Source of the DNA: Vanilla planifolia
Taxonomy: Eukaryota; Streptophyta; Magnoliopsida; Asparagales; Orchidaceae
Direction: 5' to 3'
Assembly: GCA_023846275.1 (NCBI GenBank)
Contig: JAIUJO010000070.1
Location: 1,996,501 to 2,060,500 of the forward strand
DNA length: 64,000 nt
The notes below the pieces were generated by a model. It was not told the DNA's origin and ran no database searches. It saw nothing but the letters and a program-made list of their open reading frames with translations. The translations under genes were made by a program, and so were the position numbers. Positions within the stretch are counted from its first letter, which is position 1. Every line of letters starts with the position of its first letter. Positions 1-12,339 of this stretch are shown piece by piece.

Positions 1-1865
1 AAATTATTTTTTAAAGAATAACTAACAAAAAGATATCATATTTTTTTAATAAACTTAAGAATATCTTTAAAAGTCAATTTTAGGAAATAATAATTTTATT
101 TGAAAATATGTTTAAGCCTTTTAAAATATGTTTATTTTGTTCTTACAAATTGTTTTTAAAATTACAAAAAAACTAAAAAATAGAAATGATAAATGAATGT
201 CTTTTAGGTTGTTCTACTTAAAATGAAGCCTACACTTCCACAAACAAAAACTAGCAAAAACATAACTAATATAAGTGTTTTGCCAAATGATAAGTAAGTG
301 AAAATAATATAATAACAAAATAACAAAAATTTACTACTATGGCCTCACAAACAAATAGAATTAGGAATAAAATAAATAATTAAATAACAAAAAATAAAAA
401 CTTAACATAAACAAAAACACTATGCTTGGAAAATGTTTAGTGAGGAGCAATTGTTTTAAATGAAAGAATTAAAAATAAAAAAATGGAGAACTCCACTAAT
501 TTTCTTAAGAATGTAGAGATTATAAGTTTTATACTTGATGGATAATGTGTGCGGATGTGATGATGAGCCTTAGGTGCTAATGGTTTCAATGTAATCACTA
601 GAAAATATTTCTTTAAATTTTTTAAAAAAATTTATCAATCAATATCGTTTAAGAATTCACCTATTTATCGAAATTTTTTTAATTACTAAAATTACTTATA
701 AAACTAGTCAAATAGTCGCTACTAATAATTTATAAATATCCCAATGACTAGAAATAATGACTAAAAGTGACATTGCTCATGACTTGCTCAATCAAAAGGC
801 TCCAAGGCAAAAGAAGAAATGTGAGATCACAAAATTTCATTGTCTAAAATGTATCTAATTACGATTTTTTAAATGGCTAATGAGAATACAATCTTTTGAT
901 CAAAAATTTGCATGATCAAATAATAAAATCACTCCAACAATTTTGATTATAGTTGTGCAAATTGGATTGACATTTTAGTTACAGATTGCATGAATGTTGG
1001 ACTAGTATTGTCTTATAAGAATTTTCTTATGTGATCGAATAGGAATATTATTTGGTGCTAGTAACGCCCTGGTTTGCTCAAAAGTGATTCCATGCATTCT
1101 TCGATGAGTTATGTAATACCAAAATAATTTGTTGAGTTATGGAGATATTTTGTCGAAATGTTAAGGCCAACTGATCATTATTTAGGAGCTATGTTCTAAC
1201 TTTAAATTTTCCATATTATTAGTAATGATTCTCTTTTTTCTATCATTTTAATTATATTATAAGTTTCACTAATTAATTATTATAATTATGAAACTTTTAG
1301 AAATAAATTATTGATATAACATTTCCAAAGATTTTATTAAGAATAAAATACTTCGTTAGATGTTTAACTTTAATAAAGAGTTTAGAAACTTAATATTTTT
1401 CTAAAGTAATTAATTTATGTAAATTTTATTTTTTGTTCTTTCAAATGTTGATTTTAATCAAGCTTAACATGTTAATCAAAATTAAATTACGATAACTAAA
1501 AATAAATTCAAAATATTTTTCCAAGTTATTTGCCACTCGAACCAAGATGATTGTCACAAAATTTCACCTTTCTTCTTCTTTTGAAATTTTCCTATGAACA
1601 CAAGCATGATCTCTCTAAAATCTTAAAATTTACTTAAACTAATTCATTAGCAATGATTAGGGCATATGGTAACAAACAAACAACCATGATGAGGGGTCAA
1701 CACAACATTCTCTCCAACTTGATAACAAAACATTTAAAGAGATTGATAAAAATATAAACTATTTATAAAAGGAATGTGAATGACAATTAATGGTCCACCT
1801 CCATGTACATCATGAATAGAGTAATGCTCTATTTTAATTTATGCTTCTTTTAATCTTTTAATTTC
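1..1865 (-). repeat. A+T-rich repeat copy A, possible 3' LTR of a copia element
   Basis: This stretch has no gene. It aligns by eye with 2430-3960 (copy B) and 47390-48850 (copy C) in the same orientation. Shared landmarks include an 'aaaatgaagcct' stretch near 220 (copy C near 47547), a TTTTAATTATATTAT stretch near 1245 followed by AATTAATTATTATAATTA (copy C near 48357; copy B near 3479), and an 'acaaacaaacaaccatga' stretch near 1670 (copies B and C read 'caaaataccatga'). A minus-strand polypurine-like site and the end of a copia pol frame lie just above it, so it sits where a minus-strand 3' LTR would be. That role is inferred. Copies B and C continue past the matching point without a similar polypurine site, which argues for caution. 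The left end runs off the window. Confidence 0.5.
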
Positions 1866-1885
1866 TATTCTCCCCCTCTTTGACC
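1866..1885 (-). promoter_or_regulatory. Polypurine-tract-like site of a copia element
   Basis: On the minus strand this reads GGTCAAAGAGGGGGAGAAT, starting two bases after the stop codon of the RNase H relic. Plant copia elements commonly carry a G-rich purine run of this kind just after the end of pol, where it primes plus-strand DNA synthesis and marks the 3' LTR edge. The purine run is interrupted by TC, and the exact LTR boundary was not located. Confidence 0.5.
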
Positions 1886-2120
1886 TCACTTAAGAAGAGT
1901 TAATCTATATTTAGAAAATTCTTCACAAATTAAGAATTTTGTTAAATTATCAACAACATCATTTTTTTCTTCAAGTCTAATTTGTTCAAATTATACTTTT
2001 ATCGAGTGGTTTGGTGCATACTTCGTTTTAAATTGATTTAATTATTTTTATAACTATTACAAAATTTATTATTTATGCTATTTTGTGTTATGGATGACTT
2101 CAAATTTATTGCAAAGTCTT
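1886..2120 (-). pseudogene. Copia pol C-terminus: RNase H relic
   Basis: Read on the minus strand, the last 30 codons before a TGA at 1886-1888 are open and end in the pattern VVDNLTKFL...EEFSKYR. This matches the copia pol C-terminus, usually VADIFTKPL...FEYFR. Further upstream in the same frame are KTKYAPNHSI, like the conserved RTKHIDIRYHFI, and a CNKFEVIH stretch near 2100, like CDNQSAIH with the RNase H Asp lost. Several stop codons interrupt the part above 1990. The Cys-to-TKFL spacing is about 59 codons, close to the usual 55. RNase H would remove the RNA strand during reverse transcription; this copy is dead. The reverse transcriptase that should precede it was not recognised, because the next repeat copy begins near 2430. 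Confidence 0.6.
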
Positions 2121-2429
2121 AATGGTAATGATAATATTAAGTTGTAACATAAATCATAATTTTTTCAATAAGTTATTCTTCAACTCCTTTTTTTCCTTAC
2201 TTAATTTGATTTTTCTAAACATAATTTCTCAAATCCTAATTGTACATCGCATATAAATATAATGTTTTAAATTCGTATTACTCCATCAAAGTTTTAATGT
2301 AAAATACTTTATTTTAATTAATAAATTAAAGAACACAAACCATTTTATCTCCAACATATTTAGGATAATTAAGGTAATATTTTCTTTAATATAAAGTATT
2401 TTCCTAAAGCAGATAAATCCTCACAATGA
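2121..2429. other. A+T-rich spacer without recognised gene
   Basis: This may hold more of the copia RNase H or reverse transcriptase in decayed form, but no motif could be read. It joins the RNase H relic to the start of repeat copy B. Confidence 0.4.
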
Positions 2430-5400
2430 AATAATAGAAAGAGATTATTATGACCATACAAAAAAATAAACTTGGTAGCAGAATATAATAATTTGATAAC
2501 AAAATTTGTAAATTAATACACATAAAATCTTATGCTTAATGAAAGCATAATGAACCACACGTTTTTTAATTAAATGAATTATAATAAAAAAATTAATAAC
2601 TTAGCATATTTGAGGCTAAATTAGAGATTAATTATGTGGCAATTGAAATGTGCACCATAAAAAGGAGTTAATGAGCTTCGTGCACTAAATGTTTCAATAT
2701 GATGACTTGAAAAGTTTTATTCAGATTTTATAAAAATGTTTATTAATCTATCTTATTGAAGAAGTTACCTAATTATAAATATTTTCTAATGACTAAAAGC
2801 ACATGTAAAAAATATATTATTTAAAAAATTCTTGCATTCTTTTTTATTAATATATTATAAAATCACAACAACTAAAGGACACACTACATTGGGGCTATTT
2901 GATCATAATGCTCTCGGACCATTCTGTAATGAAAACTTCACAATTATGTGGATTAGAATAAAAATGCTATTTAGAAAATATGATTTTATCAAGGTCATTA
3001 CATATAAATCATAACCTCACGATTAGAGTTTACTCTTACATGTAGATAAATCATGGATTGTGAGATCGAAAAATTATGTGATTCAGTAGAAGATCAAAAT
3101 AGATGTCTTTAAAAGTGGCTGAGATTGGAGTCATTCAGTCACGTATTTGTCAAAATGGATAGCAAAAGTCAGTCTCAAAATTTTTTGTACAATAGTGTGG
3201 AATGGATATAAGTTTTAAATATGTACTGAATAAACGATTGATTATCATTGCTTTTTTGTGCTTTCCTATGTTATACAATTTGCATATCTTTTTGGGTTTC
3301 CTAGCTTTTCTTTTCTCCATATTTAAGTTCTCTATGGATTTTAAATTCATGAATCAAGTAAAAATTATTCGATGGGCTGGAGATTTATTTTATCAACATG
3401 ATAAGCACTGCTAGCCCTATTCAGGTACTAGGCTCTAATTGATACATTTGGTTCTTTTTAGTAATTTGTATTTTTTTTATTTTAATTATACTATAATGTT
3501 TTCACTATTTAATTTTTATTATTAAAATACACTTTTTTCAATAGTTTTTGTAAAAGGGTTTTCAAAGGTATGACAAGAATTCAATGGTTATTTGGATGGA
3601 ACAGATATAATTAAGATTTTAGAATCCTAATACTTTTCCAAGTTGATTAATTCAAATAAAATTTAATTTCTATTCTTTGTATGAGTGATTTCAATAAAAC
3701 TTAATATCTAATCAAAATAAAATTGAAACAACTAAAATTAAATTTAAAAATCAATCCCTTTGTTAAATTCAAACCACTACCCTTCTGCTATTTTAAATTC
3801 TCCAGTGAACAAGAATATCAGTTTTTTAAAATATAAAAAATTACTAAAACATATATTAGTAATTCTTAGGATTTTTTTTGTTATCAAACAAAATACCATG
3901 ACTAAATGTCGACAACGTAACATATTAAACAATCCAATACTCTAAGAAATGATCACAAAAATATCGATTATCACTAGACATTGACATTATCTCTTTTCTA
4001 CTACTCTTTTGGACCATTCCAACAAATATATTGGGCCATTTGGTACCGACATGAAATAATATCTTATTTGCCTCAAAGCTTTACAATTCAACTGCCCTTA
4101 GGATGTACTCCACTCATGAAAGTATTTTAAACAATATTTAATTTCTTGTTTCAGATACATATTTACTTCAAAAATTACTTATTTCTTAAGAAAGTTAAAT
4201 CCACCATTAACACAAGATTGAAATTTTTTCTTTAAAAAAGTATCATATAATCACATCATCAAATTTTTTCCTTCTCCTTCTTTAAGGGCACTTTCATAAT
4301 TATTTGATTTGTCTCCCTCTTCCTAACCTTTATAACAAATTCACATTTCACTCTTAACATCAATGTCCATGTTATTAGCTACTTTCCTCTCATGATTCTC
4401 CCCATTTTGTAAATAGTTTTTATTTTGTTAGTTATCTCTTGTCACAAAAACGATGTAAAGACACTGTTTTCTTACACATTCTATTGCAAATACTTTTGAA
4501 AGTTTTTTTTTGAAACATTTCAGAAAGACCGACATTGAGTATTACTTGTTTAATTAAATAATTCATATATTTCTAACATCATTTGGCACTTTTGTTATCT
4601 TTCCTTAAAAGATAATTAAAATTAAATTAATATTATTTTCAATAAGTGTTGGTATTTTTTTATGACATGTGCAGCTCAATTTGAGGCAGAATTATTATTT
4701 AGGGTTTTTATTTATTTGTTCTACAACATTTGACTTGCCATCCATATTATTTATTCTTTAAAATTATAGACTTTGTGATCTTATACAAAAATATCCATAT
4801 GCAAATTTCATTTCATTACATTCAAATTAAAATTTAACATGAAATTATATTTATTAAACAAATATTAAATAAATTTTAAAGTCTTTGAAATATTTTGTAA
4901 ACTTCTCTAAATACAATATTTAATCATTCAAATTCAAAAAAATGTTGGGATGCCTACAAAGAATCTCTTACACTACTTCCCAAATAGCTACTAGTTAGTT
5001 CAAATTGTCCATTGTACATTTAGCATGGGATGCCATTCTTCCTAATTTTCTTGATTTCTTATGTTAAGAATCCCACTGGACTTTCCTCATGAAACAATCT
5101 TGGATGCACCACCATGCTATATATTGAGTATTAGCAACAAATTTTACTAAAGTTCAAAGACGAAATACATGATGTGCTCTCATTAATGATAATGGCAAAA
5201 CTATCTTATAGGAAATGAAACAATTTTTTCAATAATCTATAAACAAACAAAACTCCATTTATAACTATCCTCATTTCCTAAACATTATAATGCATTTCAT
5301 TAGACATACCAATATGAATACATGACCCTCTTCTTAAAGGTCAATTTTCTTAATTTTCCTTTCAATATTTCCATGGAGTAAACCTATCCTTTTTTAACTA

Positions 5401-5560
5401 ATACTTTGATTATGTGGATATTCTAAATAGTTTCTAAAATGATATATATATATATATGAAGTTTAGTACTCATAAATTGTTCGTATTAGTATAACAGTAA
5501 TTAATCATAGTTATTATATAATATTTTGTAAAGTGTCACCTGTATGCTAGGCTAATAATT
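2430..5560 (-). repeat. About 3 kb A+T-rich repeat, copy B
   Basis: This copy matches copy C at 47390-50480 along most of its length and copy A over the first 1.5 kb. Matching points include 'agattttagaatcctaa' near 3613 (copy C near 48492), 'aaaataccatga' near 3890 (copy C near 48795), 'aattatttgatttgtctccctctt' near 4300 (copy C near 49490), and a 'gggatgcc' to 'tagctactagt' segment at 4945-4995 (copy C at 50053-50102). Orientation is given as minus only because some segments conserve amino acids better on that strand. One example is HGILF near 3895 and 48810, like the end of a copia reverse transcriptase. The order of these hints does not match a normal pol, so the element class is undecided. 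Confidence 0.6.
5442..5457. repeat. (AT)n microsatellite
   Basis: A pure AT dinucleotide run of 16 bases lies inside repeat copy B, near its right end. Copy C has no such run at the matching place, so it arose or expanded after the copies separated. Confidence 0.9.
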
Positions 5561-7858
5561 ATTATTATATACGAAAATTAACTAAAAGTCAAATATTTAT
5601 CAAAGCCACAACAAAAACCTAATTTTCATAACCTTAACATGTTCTTAATTCTTTTAAATAGGATTTAAGAAATAAAATTTAAAATATTCAAAAGAAATAA
5701 ATAAGGAAAAGGATGTAGGTTAAAAAAATCTAAAACTTTAAAACGTTTTTTAGGATTATGATAAACATGTCAAATATGAAATTTTGATTAATTTTAGAAT
5801 TAATTTTATCAAATAATTAACCTTTTTTGAAAATTTCGAATAAAAAACAATACAATGCAGCTTAAATATTATTTTTTTGTGATTACTATAAAAAAGAGCT
5901 AAAACAATTTGGAAGGAATTGTGTGAGTTGTCCCTAAGCTATCCATTAAAGTGTAATTGGATGGAATGGGTTTCTTAAAAAAAATAAACTAGTTCATTAA
6001 TTACTTGAAAAATTCATAAAATTTGAAGTTTAATAAAAATTAGTTTGAGCAACTAAGAGTGATAATAGAAAAGGAAAGAGAATAGAAATTGAATGAAATA
6101 AGTACAAATTAAGAAGGATCGTTAATTTATTCATGACATACATGTAAGTAGTGTTTATCTTTAATTATTTTAGTTATTTTTTCATAAATAATTTATGTTT
6201 TTTAATTAAATTTATTAAAAGTTTTGTTATGATAAAAATTGAGATATTTTTTTGAATTGACCTCCAGACATAGTAACTTTTTTATAACAAATTCAAAGAA
6301 TTGTTAATAAATTTGTTGAAATTAATTTTTAGATTTTCAAAAATCAATATTTTTATTCATGAGAAAGGGAAATTAATTGATTAACAACCTTGCAAAGGAA
6401 ATTCATTAATACATTTAATATCATTAATCTCTAATAACTAGACATTTTAGGAAGAGAAATTTTGAGTTCACACCTATAATTGAGAAATAAATTTGTGAAA
6501 GTCAATGAAGTTATGACCCAAGATTTATGCTCAAAGCTTCACACTATACTTAAAAAAAGTGTCTATGTTTAATTAGTTGCTCAAGGCCATAATCTCTAAT
6601 AAGAATGTCTGCATCACTTGGTATTTTTAGAAAACCATTTGGCATCTTTTGTGAAAAAGGTTAAAATTCTTTTTTTCTTATCACCCGTAGCTTTCAATCA
6701 ATTTGAGTTCATAAATCAAAGCTTAAGAAATCAATTATGGTTCTTGTAAGGGAAAACATAAAAAATTTCATCTTTTTTTACCACAAGCCAAGAATTCTTA
6801 TAATATTTCCATGAATATGTCCACAAGAAGGAGCTCCTTTGAAGCCAATAATGAATATGAACCTTTTAACCTATTCTGCTTAATCCTATTGCCCATTATG
6901 CGCAAGCATAAATGTTTACACATAAAAATTGTTCATGAGCATATTAACAAAATAATAAATCTTAGTCATGAGTAGTATAATAGACTGGCTAATGCACACC
7001 ACAAGCTTAAATAATTCTATGAAGGAGAATTCATGATGATCAGAATCAAGTCTGATATGTTTCCTCTATGAACCTTGTAAAAGTTACATTCAAGAGTAGT
7101 CTGTCCATTCCAAATCTCAATGGTTGGACCAAATGCATACATCATGGAGCTAACTGCTGACTCACTTATCATGGTAAGAAGATTAAGAAGATTGAAGTAG
7201 TAATAGATGTGAATGCTAAACAAGCAAAAATTTAGAGTTATCAAATGTATCTTTTTCATTCAAAAGGTTAGCAAGGAAATAAGGATACTTTGGTCTTAAT
7301 GGGAGAGTCATAAAGACTAAACAATTGACACATTAGACATTTATGAGGACTAATCTAGAGTAAGCAACTCATTAGAAATGAAACTCTTCTACTTCAAGGG
7401 ATTTAGAGAAGACACCAATTAAGATTTTCGTTGCTCAAGGACTAGTTGTACATGTGTCGACAATTCAAGAAAATCAAGCTATCTTTTCCTCACATGATGA
7501 GTTAAAATTGAGCTTAAAGTTCAGTTTTATGCTCAAACTTTAAATAATGAATGAATAAAATAAAAAAGTATCCTATTGGGCTAAGTGCTCCTGCTTTTTG
7601 TAAAAAATGTTACTAAAGCCTGTACATATATCATGTCCTAGATGTTAATGCAAATAATCATGCAATAAAAGCAAAAGAAAACATTTAAGAAGGGACATGA
7701 CCAAATCACAAAAAATCATTATTTAACATAAAGTTTGTTACCTGATCCATTGTAGTGCTCTCTTCATGGTAAATATGGGTAAACTTGAATTGTGTAAAAA
7801 GTCATAAAAAATAGTTTCATATTAAATTTTTTTCCATTTGGTGGTACTTTAAGTAGCA
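5561..7858. other. A+T-rich DNA without recognised gene
   Basis: This stretch was read on both strands without finding a gene. It contains a 43-codon plus-strand open stretch near 7420-7550 (starting PIKIFVAQGL) and an 80-codon minus-strand open frame at 7017-7259. Neither resembles a family I know, and the second is low-complexity and hydrophobic. It is probably old transposon or intergenic sequence. Confidence 0.5.
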
Positions 7859-8023
7859 CTAGTGAGCTTTTGTAGCAATGTAGGAGTCAATCCCAATGTT
7901 GTGAGGAATTTGTGAGGTAAGTAGAGAAATTCTAAAATAAAGAACATATTTTTCCATCTCAGTTGATATTCTAATATGCACACAATCATTTACAACATAG
8001 ACAGCCTCATTGTTGACCTTCAT
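7859..8023 (-). other. Short unidentified open frame, 54 codons
   Basis: On the minus strand an ATG at 8021-8023 opens a frame that ends at a TAG at 7859-7861. The peptide begins MKVNNEAVYVVNDCVHIRIS, has a mixed, protein-like composition with charged and hydrophobic residues spaced normally, and continues past the stop for about ten more codons. That is less biased than most chance frames in this window. It matches no family I recognise. It could be a fragment of a decayed transposon protein, and a chance frame is not excluded. No neighbour supports a function. Confidence 0.2.
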
Positions 8024-11000
8024 CTAGCCAAGTTGGGGGTGTACATATATTGTGAAAAAACATGTAGCTTGTGTAGGCTGTGGTTACTGTAGAAGTTTCT
8101 TATCAAAAAAATCCTGCATTGCAAAACATATAGGGGATTATTTTGTTCATGGAAGTAGATGAGAGTGTCCACTTCATCGCTAGTTTGTTATTCCTATCTT
8201 ACTATATAAGATAGAGTGTGGTAGAGACATCATTGACTAATTCATCTATTCCTATTTTTCTTGTTGTTGATCTACATCTAGTCCAACACATCCTAAGGCT
8301 ATTAAATTGCATCCAATAGTTAAGTATTTTGGTAATTTGGTAGTCGCTAAAGAAAAAAATTGAAAACTTGTTATGAATATCGATAGCGCCATAATCTATG
8401 ATTAATGGTTTCATAATGAGTGTAGTGAAATGGTTACTTGTTAATTTTAGTTCCCTTCAATGTAGCAAGGACTTAGGGGCACAATAGACAATGGAATTCA
8501 TTAGATCAACATCCTTACTTTGACTCAATCATAACTTCAATACCTCATTTATTAAGAAATCTTGATTCTAACTTTGAATAAAAAAGCTTTACTATAGATA
8601 CAAGACAATTGATTTTTATTTATCCATGTAATGCTAAACTTGTGAGACTCATGTAATCTTGTCAACTTTATTACTTCTACAAATATTTTATTTTCTGAAG
8701 CTAATAAAAGAAAACCACAAATATTATGCTAATTCCACTATCCTTTACTACTTGAGGTTTTACCTCTACTTTCTCAAGATGGAGGGGCAAATTAAAAACA
8801 TTTTAGATTCATGCAATGCATGTTAAACATTTTATATTGTGAAGATTTTTTTGTATATATGTCTATAAAAGTTAATTTGCCGTCCAATTGCAACCTTAAA
8901 ATTGTGTGTCACTTGCTGGTCATTATTCTCCTTGCCTTCTTATATATTCTTATCTAAGAAACTTATTCTCACCTCAAATAGACAAACAAGTTCTGCTAAC
9001 GAAAGCCTATTACTTTAACAAAATGAATGCATGAATGAAATTAGTTCAATTAACTGTAAAATTGTACATGCTATTTGTGTGTGTGAGTTGAATTCAATCC
9101 ATGGGTACTTGACCATAGACCAAAACAATCTACTAAAAATATAATGTATATTTTGCAAGAGTTGAACAAAAAACAAACTGCTGAAGAGCTTCCATGTTTA
9201 GTCATGCATGCCCAAAATGGTGCACAAATCTATCCAATCAAATTTGATAAAGCAATAAAATTACAATAGTTTCTTCAACTTATTTTTGAGTTAGGTTGGA
9301 ATTCTCTTTGACAAGTTCCACATGGAGTCTTTTGATAAGTTTTTTAATGATATGTTTTCCATAAACTACTTCATATGATTTTAGATGTTTCGTAAGATCA
9401 TAAAATCAATACTAAGCTTGATGAAGCTTAGAGCATAATACCACATGAAAGATAGAGTTTCTCTTAGTGGAACATATTGAAGTCAAACAACTTATCTTTT
9501 GATTATAATTTGGTTGAACTATTGAATTTAATTTAGTTTATTTAGTTTGCTAAATTATTTACTTTAACAATTGTTTTAGTGGTTTATTTGATTTTAGGTT
9601 CAATATTGTGGTCTATTTGAAGCTCTATTATGGAGTACAAAGAAAGATTATTTTATATCAAATTTATGATTTTAATTTATCTCCACTTTTTTTTCATACT
9701 TACATCACCACCTTCCGTCTTAAGTCCTGCTACAGAAATTCCTCCTAGCCATCCTAAATTAATAATATTTTTTCATTAAGGCCATTTGTCTTTTTGTTAG
9801 TCCTTTAAGTCCTAAGCATCATAAATCATTAGACATTATATTGTTCTCAAGAGAGCCACCCAAAAAAAGGTTCAAGTTATGTTATCAAGTTTAATGAAAA
9901 TCCCCATTAGGACAATGGTGTCCCTAAGTGTGTATAAGTGGTTGGCATTAAATACTATATTAATCCTAACAACCCTTCCATTAAGAAAGAAAAGGATTGA
10001 ATAGCCAAAAAACATTTTGTTCATTTTTTTTGTATAAAATGCTTTAGATCTTCATGTCTAGGACTTCTAGTTAAGACTTGTATCTATGACAAATCTTTAA
10101 TTAGATTTATCTCAAACATAAATACTCAAAAACCATTTTCATTCATAACTTTGACATTCCCTTGTTAAACTTTAAATTATATTTGGCATAATTCATCTTT
10201 TGTTACTCATCTAATAAGTTGATTATAAAACTCCTTATAGGTTATTCTATTTTTTCTCTAAATATTTAGCACATGTGAAAGGGATGTTGTTTATGTTGCC
10301 AACTAAAATTGTCAATAATTTATTACACCCAAGGAAGTAAGCATCATGTGTATAATTGCAATATACAAACAACATTCTTGCTACACATGCAAATTTTTAT
10401 GTATGTTTAATGTGCATATGCATATCATTAAAAAGGTATGTTTGCACCATTATGAAAGATGCCAATCGTATTCGCCTAACGTAAATAAAATTGTACCCAT
10501 TTAGTATAAGAGTTTAGATGCATTGTCTACACTCATAATTGAATATTGTATTTATTTATTCTTCTTAGTAAAAAAATTTTTGCAATACAACTACATAAAA
10601 AGATGAACATCATAAGTGACAATCAAGTGCAAATGGACGATGACGTAATAGACATTGATCGTGTTGGTCTATTGTGCATAATTCTTTGATGACCTTTGAT
10701 TTAATCTAAGCATGCAAAGGTAGTATGTTATGGAGACGGCCAAATATTTTCTTACATAATGTTATTATTTGAAGTGATCTTGCATCATAATAATGAAATA
10801 GTTTGACAATATTTACTTTGTTGTGTACTTTTTTGGTCAATTTGTTCTTAAGGAAGCTCTAAGAAAATCATGCACTAAGATAAAAGGTGTTTACCACCCA
10901 CAGCTTTTTAACTTTTTGATGTTATGATTTTCGATGCACATGAATAGTAACTCTCAAAAGTAGAAGTGCCTATCTCATGAGAACAATTTTTGTATTGTAT

Positions 11001-12339
11001 AAAATATGTAGAAACCTCACATAGTTTGCTTTACCCTTATGTAGATAAGAAACATATTCAACATTTTGAATGAGATATCCCTTATGATAATAGGATGCAT
11101 GGAAGCTATATTTTTGCCCATATTGACAACTTTGCATTTGTTTATAGTTGATTGACCATCATATATATGAGTTGAATTTTTTTTGTAGTTGATTTACCAA
11201 AAGATATGACCACTTTATTGCTTTCTTTGTATAATAAGCTCTATTATATGACTAGCAAACTATTTTCCTAACTTGCAACATATAATTTGCAAACTCCCAA
11301 TACATATTTCGTATATAATGGAATACAATAAATAACACGCTACAGTCTATTGAAATGTATCTTTTTAAATTTTAATTTGCTGCATAAATGCAATCTCTGA
11401 TTAAGGCTATTACCATGACTTCATGCATTATTTTATTTATTTGAATTTGAAGATGCTAAACTAAGTTCAACATTATAGTGGGCTCTTACATTCACACCAA
11501 TGATGGTCAACTATATCTACATCATCAATAAAGGGAACCACCTCACTGCCTACACTATTATTGCTCAAGTAGTTCACATTGCTTGATGATTCCCAAAATG
11601 ACTTGTCTAACATCTTTCTTTGAAGTTTTAGTGTGGAAATAATATGTTCTTATGAAGTGGCAATCCTCTTGAATATTAACACTACTTCCTTTCTAAATAT
11701 TCTATGATGTTAATGTGGGTAGCATGTTTATGACCCTTATATTATTGACTTCATGTAACTTTACCTTTCCCTATTTTGTAATCAATTTCATTATTTTACA
11801 TATTTTAGCCTTTTTTATGTTTAACTTATTTAACAAAGCAACATATGTCTTTTTTTCTTTTTTATAATCAACAAAACATGATCAATTAAATCTTCAATTT
11901 GACATTGAGGACACTTTGAAGAAAGTCAGAATTTAAGGCTTATTAGGGATTTCAGGAATGGCATAGGTTATCCATTATCATCAATATTACTACTCAAATC
12001 TTTAAAGGGCAGTTGGTGCCCCATAAATGTAGTCTACATTTTAGAATTAGATATTTTTATCACAAATAAACCCATGTGAAAAGTTAATAAATTACAAATC
12101 ATAAGTTAGTGACCATATCTAACAATTCATTGAGTTAGACCACTTTGCATTCTTTGTAATAAAATGTTTTACTTGAAAATTGTTTTCAAACTTATTGCCT
12201 AAGAAAAACTTTCAATGATATAATACAGATATAGAGTTAAATATTTCAAATAAAAAATAATGTTCTTCATTTCTTATAATTCATAACCTTTCATATCTGG
12301 CCATTTATGTTATATAGATGCCATTTATCTTTCACATGT
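8024..12339. other. A+T-rich DNA without recognised gene
   Basis: No coding domain, RNA gene or clear repeat was found on either strand. The composition is slightly less A+T-rich than the skewed tracts that follow, as is usual for old, diffuse transposon sequence. Short open frames, such as minus 8202-8414, show no family features. Confidence 0.5.
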
